A stretch of 33,056 nt of DNA from Alexandriicola marinus. GTDB taxonomy: Bacteria > Pseudomonadota > Alphaproteobacteria > Rhodobacterales > Rhodobacteraceae. Made by a program: the position numbers and the translations under genes. Shown one piece after another: positions 33,050-33,056 of this stretch (the first letter of the stretch is position 1; each line of letters starts with the position of its first letter). Location: the NCBI RefSeq assembly GCF_004000435.1, contig NZ_RBVZ01000016.1, positions 1 to 33,056 of the forward strand, in the 5' to 3' direction. The notes under the pieces were generated by a model. It ran no database searches and was not told the DNA's origin. It saw only the letters and a list, made by a program, of their open reading frames with translations.

Positions 33050-33056
33050 CAAAACC

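Overview
The window looks like a piece of an alphaproteobacterial genome, most likely Rhodobacterales. The signs are high GC with strong third-position bias, a serine recombinase cassette with a DUF2924 protein, and DUF3489/DUF6362/DUF7220-type small proteins that I associate with prophages of that group. No rRNA, tRNA or CRISPR array was recognised. All family assignments come from reading motifs, not from searches.

Left region (about 0.2-9.1 kb, all minus strand): a defence island transcribed right to left. A type I restriction-modification set of the EcoAI/EcoEI-like (IB) size class comes first (hsdR, hsdM, hsdS, joined by 4-base overlaps). It is followed by a SIR2-domain protein, a DUF5131 (phage Gp37/Gp68-like) protein with a C-x6-C-x2-C motif, and its usual neighbour, a three-Cys-motif partner protein (TcmP). 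Base composition here is less GC-rich than on the right.

9.3-11.7 kb (minus strand): a compact integration cassette of four genes in ATGA overlaps: a small protein, a DUF2924 protein, a serine recombinase and an HTH-like partner. It probably marks the integrase end of a prophage that fills the rest of the window. No attachment site was identified.

11.8-15.8 kb (plus strand): cargo. Two overlapping genes of unknown family, the second with a Cys cluster and a C-terminal winged helix, are followed by a DUF262 plus HNH (GmrSD-like) protein. This is the best candidate here for an undescribed defence or regulatory module.

15.9-29.5 kb (plus strand): the phage early region, with tightly overlapping genes. 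In order: sigma-like protein, two unknown proteins, a Sak4-like ATPase, a probable single-strand DNA-binding partner, an SF2 helicase, a Cys4 protein, a Cas4/RecB-like nuclease and an archaeo-eukaryotic primase fused to a RepA-like helicase. Next come a ten-copy 11-bp iteron-like array, a RuvC-like resolvase, DUF6362, a ParB-methyltransferase, a C5-cytosine methyltransferase whose second half is open in two plausible frames, a DUF7220 membrane protein and a DarT-like ADP-ribosyltransferase without a visible antitoxin.

29.5-33.05 kb: small minus-strand genes (DUF3489 and two others), then the packaging and head module, which is rearranged. The terminase small subunit is intact, and the terminase large subunit stops after about 48 native residues. 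It meets an inverted segment that carries the portal gene and the gpW-like head-tail joining gene on the minus strand. The prophage is therefore probably defective, or the segment is invertible or misassembled.
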